A DNA stretch of 64,000 nucleotides from Owenweeksia sp. (GTDB taxonomy: Bacteria > Bacteroidota > Bacteroidia > Flavobacteriales > Schleiferiaceae): the NCBI GenBank assembly GCA_028277105.1, contig JANQHO010000054.1, forward strand, positions 1 through 64,000. The letters run 5' to 3'. Of the stretch, positions 27,129-34,347 are shown piece by piece. The notes beneath the pieces were generated by a model, which saw only the letters and a list, made by a program, of their open reading frames with translations, had not been told where the DNA came from and ran no database searches. The translations under genes were made by a program, and so were the position numbers. Every line of letters begins with the position of its first letter. Position 1 is the stretch's first letter.

Positions 27129-28262
27129 ATGAAAAAGACTTTTTTCGCTTTATTCCTCATCCTTTTATCGCTGGGCTCTTACAGCCAGCCGGTAGTTTGT
27201 GAACCCGATATGACCTGCCGCATCATTGCCCCTTCCGGCATGCGCATGCGCAGTCAGCCTTCCCTTAAGGCCAAGGTAGTGACCTATGTTCCTTATGACA
27301 GCCTGCTTACGGCTTGTCTGGAGCCTTTTGGTGCCATGACCTACGAAGAGATCAACGGCAACTGGCGCAAGGTTTTTTACAAAGACTTTGAAGGCTATAT
27401 GTTTGACGGTTTCCTGGAGATCGTTAGCATTGATAAGACTAGTGAGACACAAGATTTAAGATCTGAGACTAGTGAGACACAAGAAACAAGACTTGAAGAT
27501 AAAGAGACATCAGAGAAAAGACTTGAGACTGTAGAGACTAAACCGCAAACAGCAAAAAAACCTTCTGCTCCTGCTGCACGCACTACTAAAGCTTCGCAAT
27601 TCAGTTTTGTAACAGAGGCCTATAATTATTGTGGCGATATACGCGATATTGATCCGGGCTTATTGTGGTACGGCATCTATCCCGAAGACCCCGAAAGCGG
27701 GAACGGCCACTACCGCATCAAGCAAGTGGAAATGAAGGTGATCAAGAGCAAATATGCGGTAGGCAAAGGTTTGGAGTTCGACATCACCACCGACAGCGAA
27801 GAGCGCAGCATCTTCCTCTTTGGTGTGAACAAGCCCCTGGATCTGGAAAAAATATCTGTAGAAGACCAAAGCCAGCGTTTCCGCTACAGCGGACGTAAAG
27901 TGTATCCCGGCCAGGAAATTGAATTGGTCAAAGGCAAAAAGCCCGTTAAATTATCTGCTACCGGCAATGTACAAAGCAGCGGCCCCTGCCCCGACCTGCA
28001 GGATTATAAACTGAGCCTGAGCGGGGAAAAATACTTCCTACCGGTAGAACAAAATCTCACTCGGGAAATTGTATATGCAGGGCAGTGTGGTATGCCTGAA
28101 ATTTACTGGTATGGCGACCTTACCGGTGACGGTATACCCGAAATGATATTCGTATCGGTTTATGAAGAACGCAATCATTTCAGCCTTTTTGTAAGCGATC
28201 CTACCAAAGACAACTTCCTGATCAAAAAGCAGGCAGAGTGGATCATTGATAAATGCTATTAA
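27129..28262 (+). CDS. Secreted SH3b-domain protein with repetitive linker
   Basis: Exported protein of 377 residues: signal peptide (MKKTFFALFLILLSLGSYSQ), an SH3b domain at about 25-105 (SGMRMRSQPSLKAKVV and KDFEGYMFDGFLEIV), then a repetitive acidic linker of about 45 residues rich in SETQ/E units, and a C-terminal region without recognised fold. SH3b domains often bind peptidoglycan. I use ATG 27129. The carboxylase gene follows after 6 nt. Confidence 0.7.
   Translation: MKKTFFALFLILLSLGSYSQPVVCEPDMTCRIIAPSGMRMRSQPSLKAKVVTYVPYDSLLTACLEPFGAMTYEEINGNWRKVFYKDFEGYMFDGFLEIVSIDKTSETQDLRSETSETQETRLEDKETSEKRLETVETKPQTAKKPSAPAARTTKASQFSFVTEAYNYCGDIRDIDPGLLWYGIYPEDPESGNGHYRIKQVEMKVIKSKYAVGKGLEFDITTDSEERSIFLFGVNKPLDLEKISVEDQSQRFRYSGRKVYPGQEIELVKGKKPVKLSATGNVQSSGPCPDLQDYKLSLSGEKYFLPVEQNLTREIVYAGQCGMPEIYWYGDLTGDGIPEMIFVSVYEERNHFSLFVSDPTKDNFLIKKQAEWIIDKCY
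27436..27542 (+). repeat. Imperfect tandem repeat in the SH3b protein linker
   Basis: The unit GACTAGTGAGACACAAGA occurs twice, at about 30-nt spacing, and decays into further GAGAC-containing copies. In protein it reads as repeated TSETQ/RLE units, which suggests a length-variable spacer. Confidence 0.6.
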
Positions 28263-28268
28263 AAACCT

Positions 28269-29903
28269 ATGGCCCAAAATTTAGAATTCAATAAAAACGA
28301 AGACCACCTTAAAACCCTAGTTTCCGAAGTAAAATACAAGCTGGATGACATCCACTTAGGCGGAGGCGAAAAAAAGATCGCCAAACAGCATAAACAGGGC
28401 AAAATGACCGCCCGGGAGCGCATTGCCTACCTGCTGGATAAGGATAGCCCTCAAATAGAAATAGGCGCCTTTGCCGGCTATGAGATGTATCAGGAACACG
28501 GAGGCTGTCCCAGCGGTGGTGTGGTAGTGGTGATCGGTTACATCAAGGGACGCATGTGCATGGTGGTGGCCAATGATGCTACCGTAAAAGCCGGAGCCTG
28601 GTTTCCCATTACGGGCAAGAAAAACCTGCGCGCCCAGGAAATAGCGCTGGAAAACCGCTTGCCCATTATTTACCTGGTAGACAGCGCGGGCGTATACCTG
28701 CCCATGCAGGACGAGATCTTCCCGGATAAAGAACACTTTGGCCGCATTTTCCGCAACAATGCTATCCTCTCCTCCGAAGGCATTCCCCAGATTGCCGCCA
28801 TTATGGGCAGTTGCGTAGCGGGCGGGGCCTACCTCCCCATTATGAGCGATGAGGCCCTGATCGTAGATAAAACGGGCAGCATCTTTCTGGCGGGTTCTTA
28901 CCTGGTAAAGGCCGCCATAGGCGAAGAGGTGGACAATGAAACCCTGGGCGGGGCCACCACCCACAGTGAGATCTCAGGGGTTACCGATTACAAATCGAAA
29001 GACGATGCCGACTGCCTTACCTCTATTAAAAATATAGTAGATAAGATGGGGGCTTTTGACCAGGCTGGTTTTAACCGCAAAAAGCCCGCTAAACCGAAAA
29101 AAGATCCCAAAGACATCTATGGCATTATCCCCATGGATCGCGCTAAGCCTTACGATACCCGTGAAGTGATAGAGCGCCTGGTAGACAACAGCGAACTGGA
29201 AGAATACAAAGCGGGCTACGGCAAAACCATTATTACGGGCTACGCCCGCATTGACGGCTGGGCGGTAGGCATAGTAGCCAACAACCGCGAAGTGATCCGC
29301 AGCAAAAAAGGCGAAATGCAGTTTGGGGGCGTGATCTATTCCGACAGTGCGGATAAGGCTTCCCGCTTTATTGCCAATTGCAACCAAAAGAAAATACCCC
29401 TGGTCTTTTTACAGGATGTAACCGGCTTTATGGTGGGCTCCCGCTCCGAGCATGGCGGCATTATTAAGGATGGCGCCAAAATGGTGAATACCATGAGCAA
29501 TAGCGTGGTGCCCAAGTTTACAGTGATCATTGGCAACTCTTATGGGGCCGGCAACTACGCCATGTGCGGTAAGGCCTACGATCCCCGCCTCATCGTAGCC
29601 TGGCCTTCTTCGCAAATTGCCGTAATGGGAGGCGCCCAGGCGGCTAAAGTTTTAGTACAGATCGAAACCGCCCGCCTCAAAGCCCAAGGCGAAACCATTA
29701 CCGAAGAAAAAGAAGCGGAATTGCTGCAAAAGATCAAAGCCCGTTACGACAGCCAAACTTCCCCCTATTATGCGGCCAGCCGCCTCTGGACGGATGCCAT
29801 CATCGATCCCCTGGACACCCGCCAATGGATCAGCATGGGTATAGAAATGGCCAATAATGCCCCCCTTACCAAAAAGTATAACCCCGGGGTGGTACAGGTG
29901 TGA
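28269..29903 (+). CDS. Acyl-CoA carboxylase, carboxyltransferase (beta) subunit
   Basis: Biotin-dependent carboxyltransferase of 544 residues. GGCPSGGVVVVIGYIKGR and IMGSCVAGGAYLPIMSDEAL mark the N-terminal half, and LQDVTGFMVGSRSEHGG, GNSYGAGNYAMCGKAYDP and VMGGAQAAKV the C-terminal half. The last two and the AGSYLV oxyanion region resemble methylcrotonyl- and related CoA carboxylases more than the propionyl form, but substrate cannot be fixed. No biotin carboxylase gene is adjacent. Its last 74 nt are duplicated downstream at 30451-30524. It is G/C-richer than everything after it and is the last gene of the parA-lepB run. Confidence 0.9.
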   Translation: MAQNLEFNKNEDHLKTLVSEVKYKLDDIHLGGGEKKIAKQHKQGKMTARERIAYLLDKDSPQIEIGAFAGYEMYQEHGGCPSGGVVVVIGYIKGRMCMVVANDATVKAGAWFPITGKKNLRAQEIALENRLPIIYLVDSAGVYLPMQDEIFPDKEHFGRIFRNNAILSSEGIPQIAAIMGSCVAGGAYLPIMSDEALIVDKTGSIFLAGSYLVKAAIGEEVDNETLGGATTHSEISGVTDYKSKDDADCLTSIKNIVDKMGAFDQAGFNRKKPAKPKKDPKDIYGIIPMDRAKPYDTREVIERLVDNSELEEYKAGYGKTIITGYARIDGWAVGIVANNREVIRSKKGEMQFGGVIYSDSADKASRFIANCNQKKIPLVFLQDVTGFMVGSRSEHGGIIKDGAKMVNTMSNSVVPKFTVIIGNSYGAGNYAMCGKAYDPRLIVAWPSSQIAVMGGAQAAKVLVQIETARLKAQGETITEEKEAELLQKIKARYDSQTSPYYAASRLWTDAIIDPLDTRQWISMGIEMANNAPLTKKYNPGVVQV

Positions 29904-30433
29904 AACTTAAGCTTATAATAAATAATAAGAGTTCTAATAATAATTTTCAACGATTTATTATTCCTGCTGTAATCATTTTAGTTTTAGTAAAGCTCTTACT
30001 CCCTTCCTATAGTATGGTTTATGAAGTAATTACCATGTTAGGTTTTACAATTGTATTTGGCTATTTGTTTATCTACAGGAAGTTTAATGTGAACAAAAGC
30101 TATCTGTTATTGTCAGCTAACACTATTACAATATTTGAAAACGATCAAAAGAGGATTTTGAAGGTCCATCAATTAAACAGTATAACATTCACCCTTTCAA
30201 GCTACGATCATGGCCCAAAGCTAACCGTCTTTGATCTAAAACAGCTAAAAGAGCCTGAGTGGCGGGGAAATAAGAACTTCTTAATTATTAAACAAGGTGA
30301 GACTGTTTTTCGCTACGAATTTTACCTGCCAAATAAAAATACAACTATAAAATTGCTGAATACCTTATATAAGTGGAAAAATAGAAATTTACCCATCAAA
30401 ATTAATAAGGATAGTCAGCTTTTACCTTCCTAG
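29900..30433 (+). CDS. Small membrane protein with PH-like C-terminal part
   Basis: I do not recognise this gene. It encodes 177 residues with two hydrophobic helices (about 18-36 and 42-60) and a basic, beta-rich remainder (SYLLLSANTITIFEN, KLTVFDLKQLKE, NFLIIKQGETVF) that looks like a membrane-anchored PH-type domain. It starts with a GTG that lies inside the carboxylase stop (GTGA). It lies exactly between two copies of the carboxylase 3' end and is clearly more AT-rich than that gene, so it was probably acquired. Confidence 0.6.
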   Translation: MKLKLIINNKSSNNNFQRFIIPAVIILVLVKLLLPSYSMVYEVITMLGFTIVFGYLFIYRKFNVNKSYLLLSANTITIFENDQKRILKVHQLNSITFTLSSYDHGPKLTVFDLKQLKEPEWRGNKNFLIIKQGETVFRYEFYLPNKNTTIKLLNTLYKWKNRNLPIKINKDSQLLPS

Positions 30434-30450
30434 CAAGCTTTACCTTTCCC

Positions 30451-30524
30451 TCAGCATGGGCATAGAAACGGCCAATAATGCTCCCCTCACCAAAAAGTAT
30501 AATCCAGGGGTTTTGCAGGTGTAA
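30451..30524 (+). pseudogene. Second copy of the carboxylase 3' end
   Basis: A 74-nt segment matches the final 74 nt of the carboxylase gene (29830-29903) at 64 of 74 positions. In frame it reads SMGIETANNAPLTKKYNPG then VLQV and a stop, versus SMGIEMANNAPLTKKYNPG, VVQV and stop in the intact gene. Most differences are silent or conservative, so the copy diverged while under coding selection, as expected for the tail of a related allele. It has no start codon of its own. Confidence 0.85.
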
Positions 30525-30525
30525 G

Positions 30526-30634
30526 GAATGTCAGGCTGAGTGAAATTCTGAAAGAATTTTGTATCGAAGCCTGAGCATTCGTTTTGCACCTTTCGATGCA
30601 AATTTTCTTTGAAAATTCACTCAAACTGACAAAA
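30526..30634. repeat. 109-nt palindromic element, copy A
   Basis: The ends GTCAGGCTGAGT (30530-30541) and ACTCAAACTGAC (30619-30630) are imperfect inverted repeats. Inside lie two hairpins: AAATTCT/AGAATTT (30543-30559) and AATTTTC/GAAAATT (30601-30617). Most of the sequence recurs at 36795-36903. It directly follows the duplicated carboxylase tail. Confidence 0.8.
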
Positions 30635-30710
30635 ACTTACTTTTCTTACCCCCATTGAAAGTCATAATTTAGTAAGGTAAATATAATAGTACCTTTTTGC
30701 ATAAAGGTGC

Positions 30711-30730
30711 GTTTAGCCATACGTTAAAGC
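30711..30730 (+). repeat. Cassette boundary box 1 (terminal box only)
   Basis: GTTTAGCCATACGTTAAAGC resembles the terminal box GTTTATACAGACGTTAGACC found in front of most genes up to 41.6 kb. It starts 37 nt before the ATG at 30748. The hairpin part is not recognisable upstream. Confidence 0.55.
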
Positions 30731-30747
30731 TCTATAACTATAACATT

Positions 30748-30987
30748 ATGAATAGAAACATTAAACTAATTTGGGACTTCAGAGGGTACGAAGCCAATGA
30801 AATTGCAAAACATCACGCCATCCACCTTGATGAATTTGCTACCAGAGAAAAGATTGACTTGATTGCTTCTGGAGTTGATGCTATCAGCGAAATTCATTGT
30901 ATCGCATACATGGTAGTAAAAGAGCCAGAAATGAAGGCCGTAAGAGATGCCTTAAAACCTCATCGAGGTGAGTTATATGAAGACTGA
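30748..30987 (+). CDS. Small hypothetical protein, cassette gene
   Basis: A 79-residue soluble protein that I do not recognise (MNRNIKLIWDFRGYEANEI, AKHHAIHLDEFATREKIDL). It has no signal peptide or membrane helix. The conserved-looking pattern of aromatic and histidine residues in the first half suggests a small enzyme-like or immunity-like fold, but no function can be given. It is the first gene of the cassette-like array, between boundary box 1 and the first full boundary element. Confidence 0.6.
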   Translation: MNRNIKLIWDFRGYEANEIAKHHAIHLDEFATREKIDLIASGVDAISEIHCIAYMVVKEPEMKAVRDALKPHRGELYED

Positions 30988-31013
30988 TCTGTTTACTGCT
31001 AAACTAACTAAAA

Positions 31014-31130
31014 TCCCCCCCGCTACCGCGCGATTCTATCGCGTGGTAAAACCTTCTTTGCTCCCAAGTAAGTGTTTTGTTAATTTTAATTGCCTGATAA
31101 AATTGATACTTATGCATTAACACTAGCTTT
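31014..31130 (+). repeat. Cassette boundary element 2 (full)
   Basis: Starts with a C run and the hairpin TACCGCGCGAT-TCT-ATCGCGTGGTA (31024-31048; 11 pairs, one G-T wobble). It continues with CTTTGCTCCCAAGTAAGTG and TTTTGTTAATTT and ends in the variant terminal box TTATGCATTAACACTAG (31110-31126), 17 nt before the next ATG. Confidence 0.8.
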
Positions 31131-31143
31131 AGCTATTATCTAA

Positions 31144-31545
31144 ATGAAATACATAATTCTAACTTGTATTGCTCTGTCTTTGACAAGCTGCTCAAAAATA
31201 AATTCTAAAGAAACCTATCGCTATTTTAAAAATTCGGCTTTCATAGAGATTAATGATACAGATACAACCTGGCTATCGTTTACAGACTCAACTTACCAAA
31301 GTTGGACAAATAGTGGTGAATTACAAAATGGTTTTTGGAGAACCAAACAAATAAAAAACCTTGATTTACTAATTCTTGGTTCGTTTTGCCCTTCAGTTTA
31401 CTCAATAGTCCAATTTTCTGATAATAAATGCACTATTCAATCAATTGGAAGAAAGGATGACAAAATTTTTACGATGGAAAAAATTTCATCAAAGGCTTTG
31501 AATCTTAAAATTGAAAAAATAGAATCAGTAGTCAAAATAGAATAG
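31144..31545 (+). CDS. Small lipoprotein of unknown function, cassette gene
   Basis: A 133-residue exported lipoprotein: signal MKYIILTCIALSLTSCSK with lipobox LTSC. The mature part has short beta-strand-like stretches (FIEINDTDTTWLSFTDS, NGFWRTKQIKNLDLLIL) reminiscent of small lipocalin-like Bacteroidota lipoproteins. I recognise no family. It is bounded on both sides by boundary elements and has no operon partner. Confidence 0.65.
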   Translation: MKYIILTCIALSLTSCSKINSKETYRYFKNSAFIEINDTDTTWLSFTDSTYQSWTNSGELQNGFWRTKQIKNLDLLILGSFCPSVYSIVQFSDNKCTIQSIGRKDDKIFTMEKISSKALNLKIEKIESVVKIE

Positions 31546-31548
31546 CTC

Positions 31549-31650
31549 CCCCGCTACCGCGTGATTCTATCGCGTGGTAAAACCTCCTTTGCTCCCAAGT
31601 AAATGTTTTAGCCCTATAGAGACAATGTGTTTATACAGGCTTTGTGCTTA
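31549..31650 (+). repeat. Cassette boundary element 3 (full)
   Basis: Hairpin TACCGCGTGAT-TCT-ATCGCGTGGTA (31555-31579; all 11 positions pair, two as G-T wobbles), then CTTTGCTCCCAAGTAAATG and the terminal box GTTTATACAGGCTTTGTGC (31629-31647). It begins 3 nt after one stop codon and ends 7-10 nt before the next ATG. Confidence 0.82.
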
Positions 31651-31656
31651 TTGAAA

Positions 31657-32163
31657 ATGAAACGACAAATAACATTCATATTTCTGCTTTTATTTTTTGG
31701 GTGCTCTGACAATTCAGGAAAATCGGAAATCCATAAAATCACTTACCACAAAAAGCTAGACAGAATTCAAGCTATTTCAGATTCGACCTATAATCGGTTC
31801 AGTAATGACTCAGCCATAAGATACGAAACCTACTGCCTTGACTCAACTTCAATAGCCTTTGCATCATATCGATCAGACACACTTCTGGCGATTGTATTTA
31901 GGACTAACGGAATTGACACCTCAGTAGCAGAATATTATCCAAACGGACAAATAAAAGGAGACGTCAATTTCCTAGACAATGGGCGTATGGATGGTCCTGC
32001 CATTTACTATTACCCTGACGGGCAAGTACGAACCAAAGGACAGTTTAAAAATGGGCAGTGGTGGGGGAAATGGAAAAATTATGATGAGAATGGCAATCTC
32101 ATTGAATTCGAGTACTATGACAAAGACGGAAAATTTGACAGAAGAGAACAAATAAAACACTAG
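31657..32163 (+). CDS. MORN/YwqK-type repeat lipoprotein, cassette gene
   Basis: A 168-residue lipoprotein with signal MKRQITFIFLLLFFGCSDN (lipobox FFGC). The C-terminal half contains repeats of the type YYPNGQIKGD, YYPDGQVRTKGQF and NYDENGNLIE, as in YwqK-type antitoxin/MORN-like proteins. Databases often label these toxin-antitoxin components, but no toxin is adjacent here. I start at ATG 31657, since the frame from 31627 reads through the boundary box. A second gene with the same repeats is at 37051. Confidence 0.72.
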   Translation: MKRQITFIFLLLFFGCSDNSGKSEIHKITYHKKLDRIQAISDSTYNRFSNDSAIRYETYCLDSTSIAFASYRSDTLLAIVFRTNGIDTSVAEYYPNGQIKGDVNFLDNGRMDGPAIYYYPDGQVRTKGQFKNGQWWGKWKNYDENGNLIEFEYYDKDGKFDRREQIKH

Positions 32164-32338
32164 CCACAACACTAAATAAAACCAATGCTCAACCATCGCT
32201 TTTGTAATATTGTACCGTGCGCTTTTGCGGGTTACATTCAAGTCCTACAGACTTTGAAGTCTTCGAAAACCAAACTGTTTTTATTTTAAGCATTGGTGGC
32301 CATATAAGAAGACCGGCAAAAGAACGTTAATTTTGAAC
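32164..32338 (+). repeat. Cassette boundary element 4 (divergent type)
   Basis: No TACCGCG hairpin here. Instead ACCAATGCT (32181-32189) and AGCATTGGT (32289-32297) are perfect inverted repeats enclosing about 100 nt, with an inner hairpin AGACTT/AAGTCT (32249-32262). It ends in AACGTTAATTTTGAAC (32323-32338), immediately before the next start codon. The layout (long palindrome, CGTTA at the end) matches the other boundaries in form, not in sequence. Confidence 0.6.
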
Positions 32339-32339
32339 T

Positions 32340-32726
32340 GTGATAAGTCGTATACGAAATAGTATATTCACTAAAATCCTTTGGGGACTGATGGGACTTT
32401 ACCTGCTCAACATTAGCGTTGACACGGCAGATCCCAACCCAGAACATATTCCTGAAGACTTATCCATCAACGATCAGGAAAGCATCATTGAAATTATTGT
32501 TGAGCAAGTTTTGGGCTATGGTAACGCCATAAAAGAGTATGACGAACATGACACTGAAGAACACAACGAGAGAAAGAATGTAAAAATTGATTTGTTGGTT
32601 CACATTACCAAAACAAACAATAAAACTCATAATCAACTCATCAAAAGGAAAGAGCTCTACCCTGATTATGAAGCCCGATTGACAAGTGGCTTCATAGAAA
32701 TAGACAGTCCCCCACCCAAAGTTTGA
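32340..32726 (+). CDS. Single-pass membrane protein of unknown function, cassette gene
   Basis: A 128-residue protein with GTG start, an N-terminal hydrophobic helix (ILWGLMGLYLLNISVD) and a mostly acidic, His-containing exterior (EYDEHDTEEHNERKN). It resembles Bacteroidota proteins I have seen next to an outer-membrane barrel like the one that follows, but I cannot name a family. The run of Asp/Glu/His might bind metal; this is inference. The next gene, 77 nt away, has no boundary element between, so both belong to one unit. Confidence 0.6.
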   Translation: MISRIRNSIFTKILWGLMGLYLLNISVDTADPNPEHIPEDLSINDQESIIEIIVEQVLGYGNAIKEYDEHDTEEHNERKNVKIDLLVHITKTNNKTHNQLIKRKELYPDYEARLTSGFIEIDSPPPKV

Positions 32727-32803
32727 TTTGTTTTTACAACTCTAATCACCCTGTGACCAAAAGGACATAGGGCAATTCTTAATGCTTTTTAAACAAATCA
32801 AAT

Positions 32804-33664
32804 ATGAACATGAAAAAATTATTGGTGCTAATTGTTGTATTGGCATCATCTACATACGGCTTTGCTCAAATAACTGATGCCGAAAAAGACAGCCTTTACA
32901 TTCAACAAATTGAAGACCATAAAGAACCCGACAAGGTTCTACATGCCGAACCCTTATACATTGACCTAATCCGTGATTTGGGAGCCAGAAAAGGTGAAAA
33001 AGAATGGAACGTAGGATTAGGTTTGACCGATAATTTAAAATTCGATTCTTACGAAGCTCTCATTGAATATGAGTGGGCGCCCATAGATAGACTGGGTTTG
33101 GAAGTGGAGCTTCCATTCACGTTTTATTCACCCGTAAATGGAACGGAAAACGACTCAATTCCATCCAACCAATTGAACAGTATAAAAATTGCTGCTCAAT
33201 GGTCATTTTTCGTCAATGAACCAATGGCTACATCAATGGCACTCGGTTACATAAACGAATTTGAGCTTTCGGACTTTAGGAATTTTGGAAAGCCATTTAT
33301 TAAGGGAAATGTTTACAACCCATTTTTGGTAGTCGCCAAGCGTTGGGGTAATAACTTTCACTCATTGATATATACAGGGCCAATGATTGAGCAGAGTTTC
33401 AGTTCAAATAAGTTTCATACGACTTATGACATCAATACCAGTTTTCATTACATGATTTCAGGTACAAGAAACTTTATTGGGGTTGAATTCAATAAGACCA
33501 CCGACAATGGAGACTTTGACATGACCATAAGACCTCAAATGCGTTTAGGTATTGCCGACAATTTATTGATAGGAATTGTAGCAGGAATTCCTGTAAGTCG
33601 AGAAAATGAAAGGTTAAGCTCTTTTGTACGGTTAATATATGAACCTGGTCATAAAAAGAAATAA
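32804..33664 (+). CDS. Outer-membrane beta-barrel-like protein, cassette gene
   Basis: A 286-residue exported protein: signal peptide (KKLLVLIVVLASSTYGFAQ), then a conserved segment LHAEPLYIDLIRDLGARKGE and alternating beta strands ending in SSFVRLIYEPGHKKK. I believe this belongs to a conserved Bacteroidota family of HAEPL-type porin-like proteins without known function. The protein probably sits in the outer membrane. It forms a two-gene unit with the preceding membrane protein. An alternative start is ATG 32810. Confidence 0.65.
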   Translation: MNMKKLLVLIVVLASSTYGFAQITDAEKDSLYIQQIEDHKEPDKVLHAEPLYIDLIRDLGARKGEKEWNVGLGLTDNLKFDSYEALIEYEWAPIDRLGLEVELPFTFYSPVNGTENDSIPSNQLNSIKIAAQWSFFVNEPMATSMALGYINEFELSDFRNFGKPFIKGNVYNPFLVVAKRWGNNFHSLIYTGPMIEQSFSSNKFHTTYDINTSFHYMISGTRNFIGVEFNKTTDNGDFDMTIRPQMRLGIADNLLIGIVAGIPVSRENERLSSFVRLIYEPGHKKK

Positions 33665-33675
33665 ATACGGTCACC

Positions 33676-33790
33676 AACCCCCGCTACCGCGCGATTCTAA
33701 TCGCGTGGTTAACTTCTTTTTTTCATCAAGTGAGAGTTTTGTTAATTTATAAATTAAACGCCTTGCTTTTATACAGACGTTAGACCGAAT
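33676..33790 (+). repeat. Cassette boundary element 5 (full)
   Basis: Hairpin ACCGCGCGATT-CT-AATCGCGTGGT (33686-33709), TTTTGTTAATTT, and the best terminal box: CTTTTATACAGACGTTAGACC (33766-33786), in which GTTAGAC fits the integron core GTTRRRY. The next ATG follows 20 nt later. Confidence 0.82.
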
Positions 33791-33806
33791 TAAATAAAGA
33801 AGAACT

Positions 33807-34115
33807 ATGCATCAATATGATTTTGACACTCTCTCCCAGGCTGTCGATACCCTCACTAAGAATGGATATGAAGAAGATTTTGAAGCAGAAGGCAATCGAA
33901 TCATTGGGAATTTTTCTAGAAAGGAATACTTACCCAAGCAACTTAAAATAGTTGACTTTTATCGTTTTGAAGGCGCAACAGACCCAGAAGATGAATCCAT
34001 AGTTTTTGCTATTGAGGCAGATGATGGAAGCAAAGGCACTTTGGTAATGTCTTACAGTTCCGAACATTATCAAAATGTGGAATTGATTAAAAATATACCT
34101 TATGCAAAAAGGTAA
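33807..34115 (+). CDS. Small acidic hypothetical protein, cassette gene
   Basis: A 102-residue soluble protein (MHQYDFDTLSQAVDTLTKNG, REEYLPKQLKIVDF-like core and VFAIEADDGSKGTLVMSYSS). I do not recognise the exact family; similar short proteins annotated phosphoribosylpyrophosphate synthetase-like occur in Bacteroidota, but no catalytic site is visible. One gene between two boundary elements. Confidence 0.6.
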   Translation: MHQYDFDTLSQAVDTLTKNGYEEDFEAEGNRIIGNFSRKEYLPKQLKIVDFYRFEGATDPEDESIVFAIEADDGSKGTLVMSYSSEHYQNVELIKNIPYAKR

Positions 34116-34119
34116 AAAC

Positions 34120-34345
34120 TACCCCCGCTGCCGCGCGATTCAATTGTATGATAAAACTTAGCTTTCCCCAACTGACGCGGGTCTACCTGTCGCCTGACGG
34201 CTGGCAGGGTAGACAGGTTTGTAACCGAGCTTGCGAACTCACCGAGGGTAATTTGCACCTAGCCATCCAACAAGAGTTTTGTTAATTTACCTTGCCTATA
34301 AATGCAATGTGTTTATACAAACTTTAGCCTCAAGTTGAATAAAAC
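34120..34345 (+). repeat. Cassette boundary element 6 (full, interrupted)
   Basis: The degraded hairpin GCTGCCGCGCGATTCAATTG is followed, after an inserted stretch of about 95 nt, by AAGAGTTTTGTTAATTTACC and the terminal box GTTTATACAAACTTTAGCC (34311-34329). The next ATG is 18 nt further on. Confidence 0.75.
34170..34264. repeat. REP-like insertion inside boundary element 6
   Basis: GTCTACC (34181-34187) and GGTAGAC (34208-34214) enclose GCC-TGAC-GGC, giving a long hairpin; a second small stem GAG/CTC lies near 34230. The segment is absent from sister elements and interrupts their shared sequence. Confidence 0.55.
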
Positions 34346-34347
34346 GG

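Noticed and set aside
31657-32163. Toxin-antitoxin locus
   Set aside because: YwqK-like repeats are often annotated as antitoxin, but no toxin gene is adjacent and the protein is a lipoprotein.
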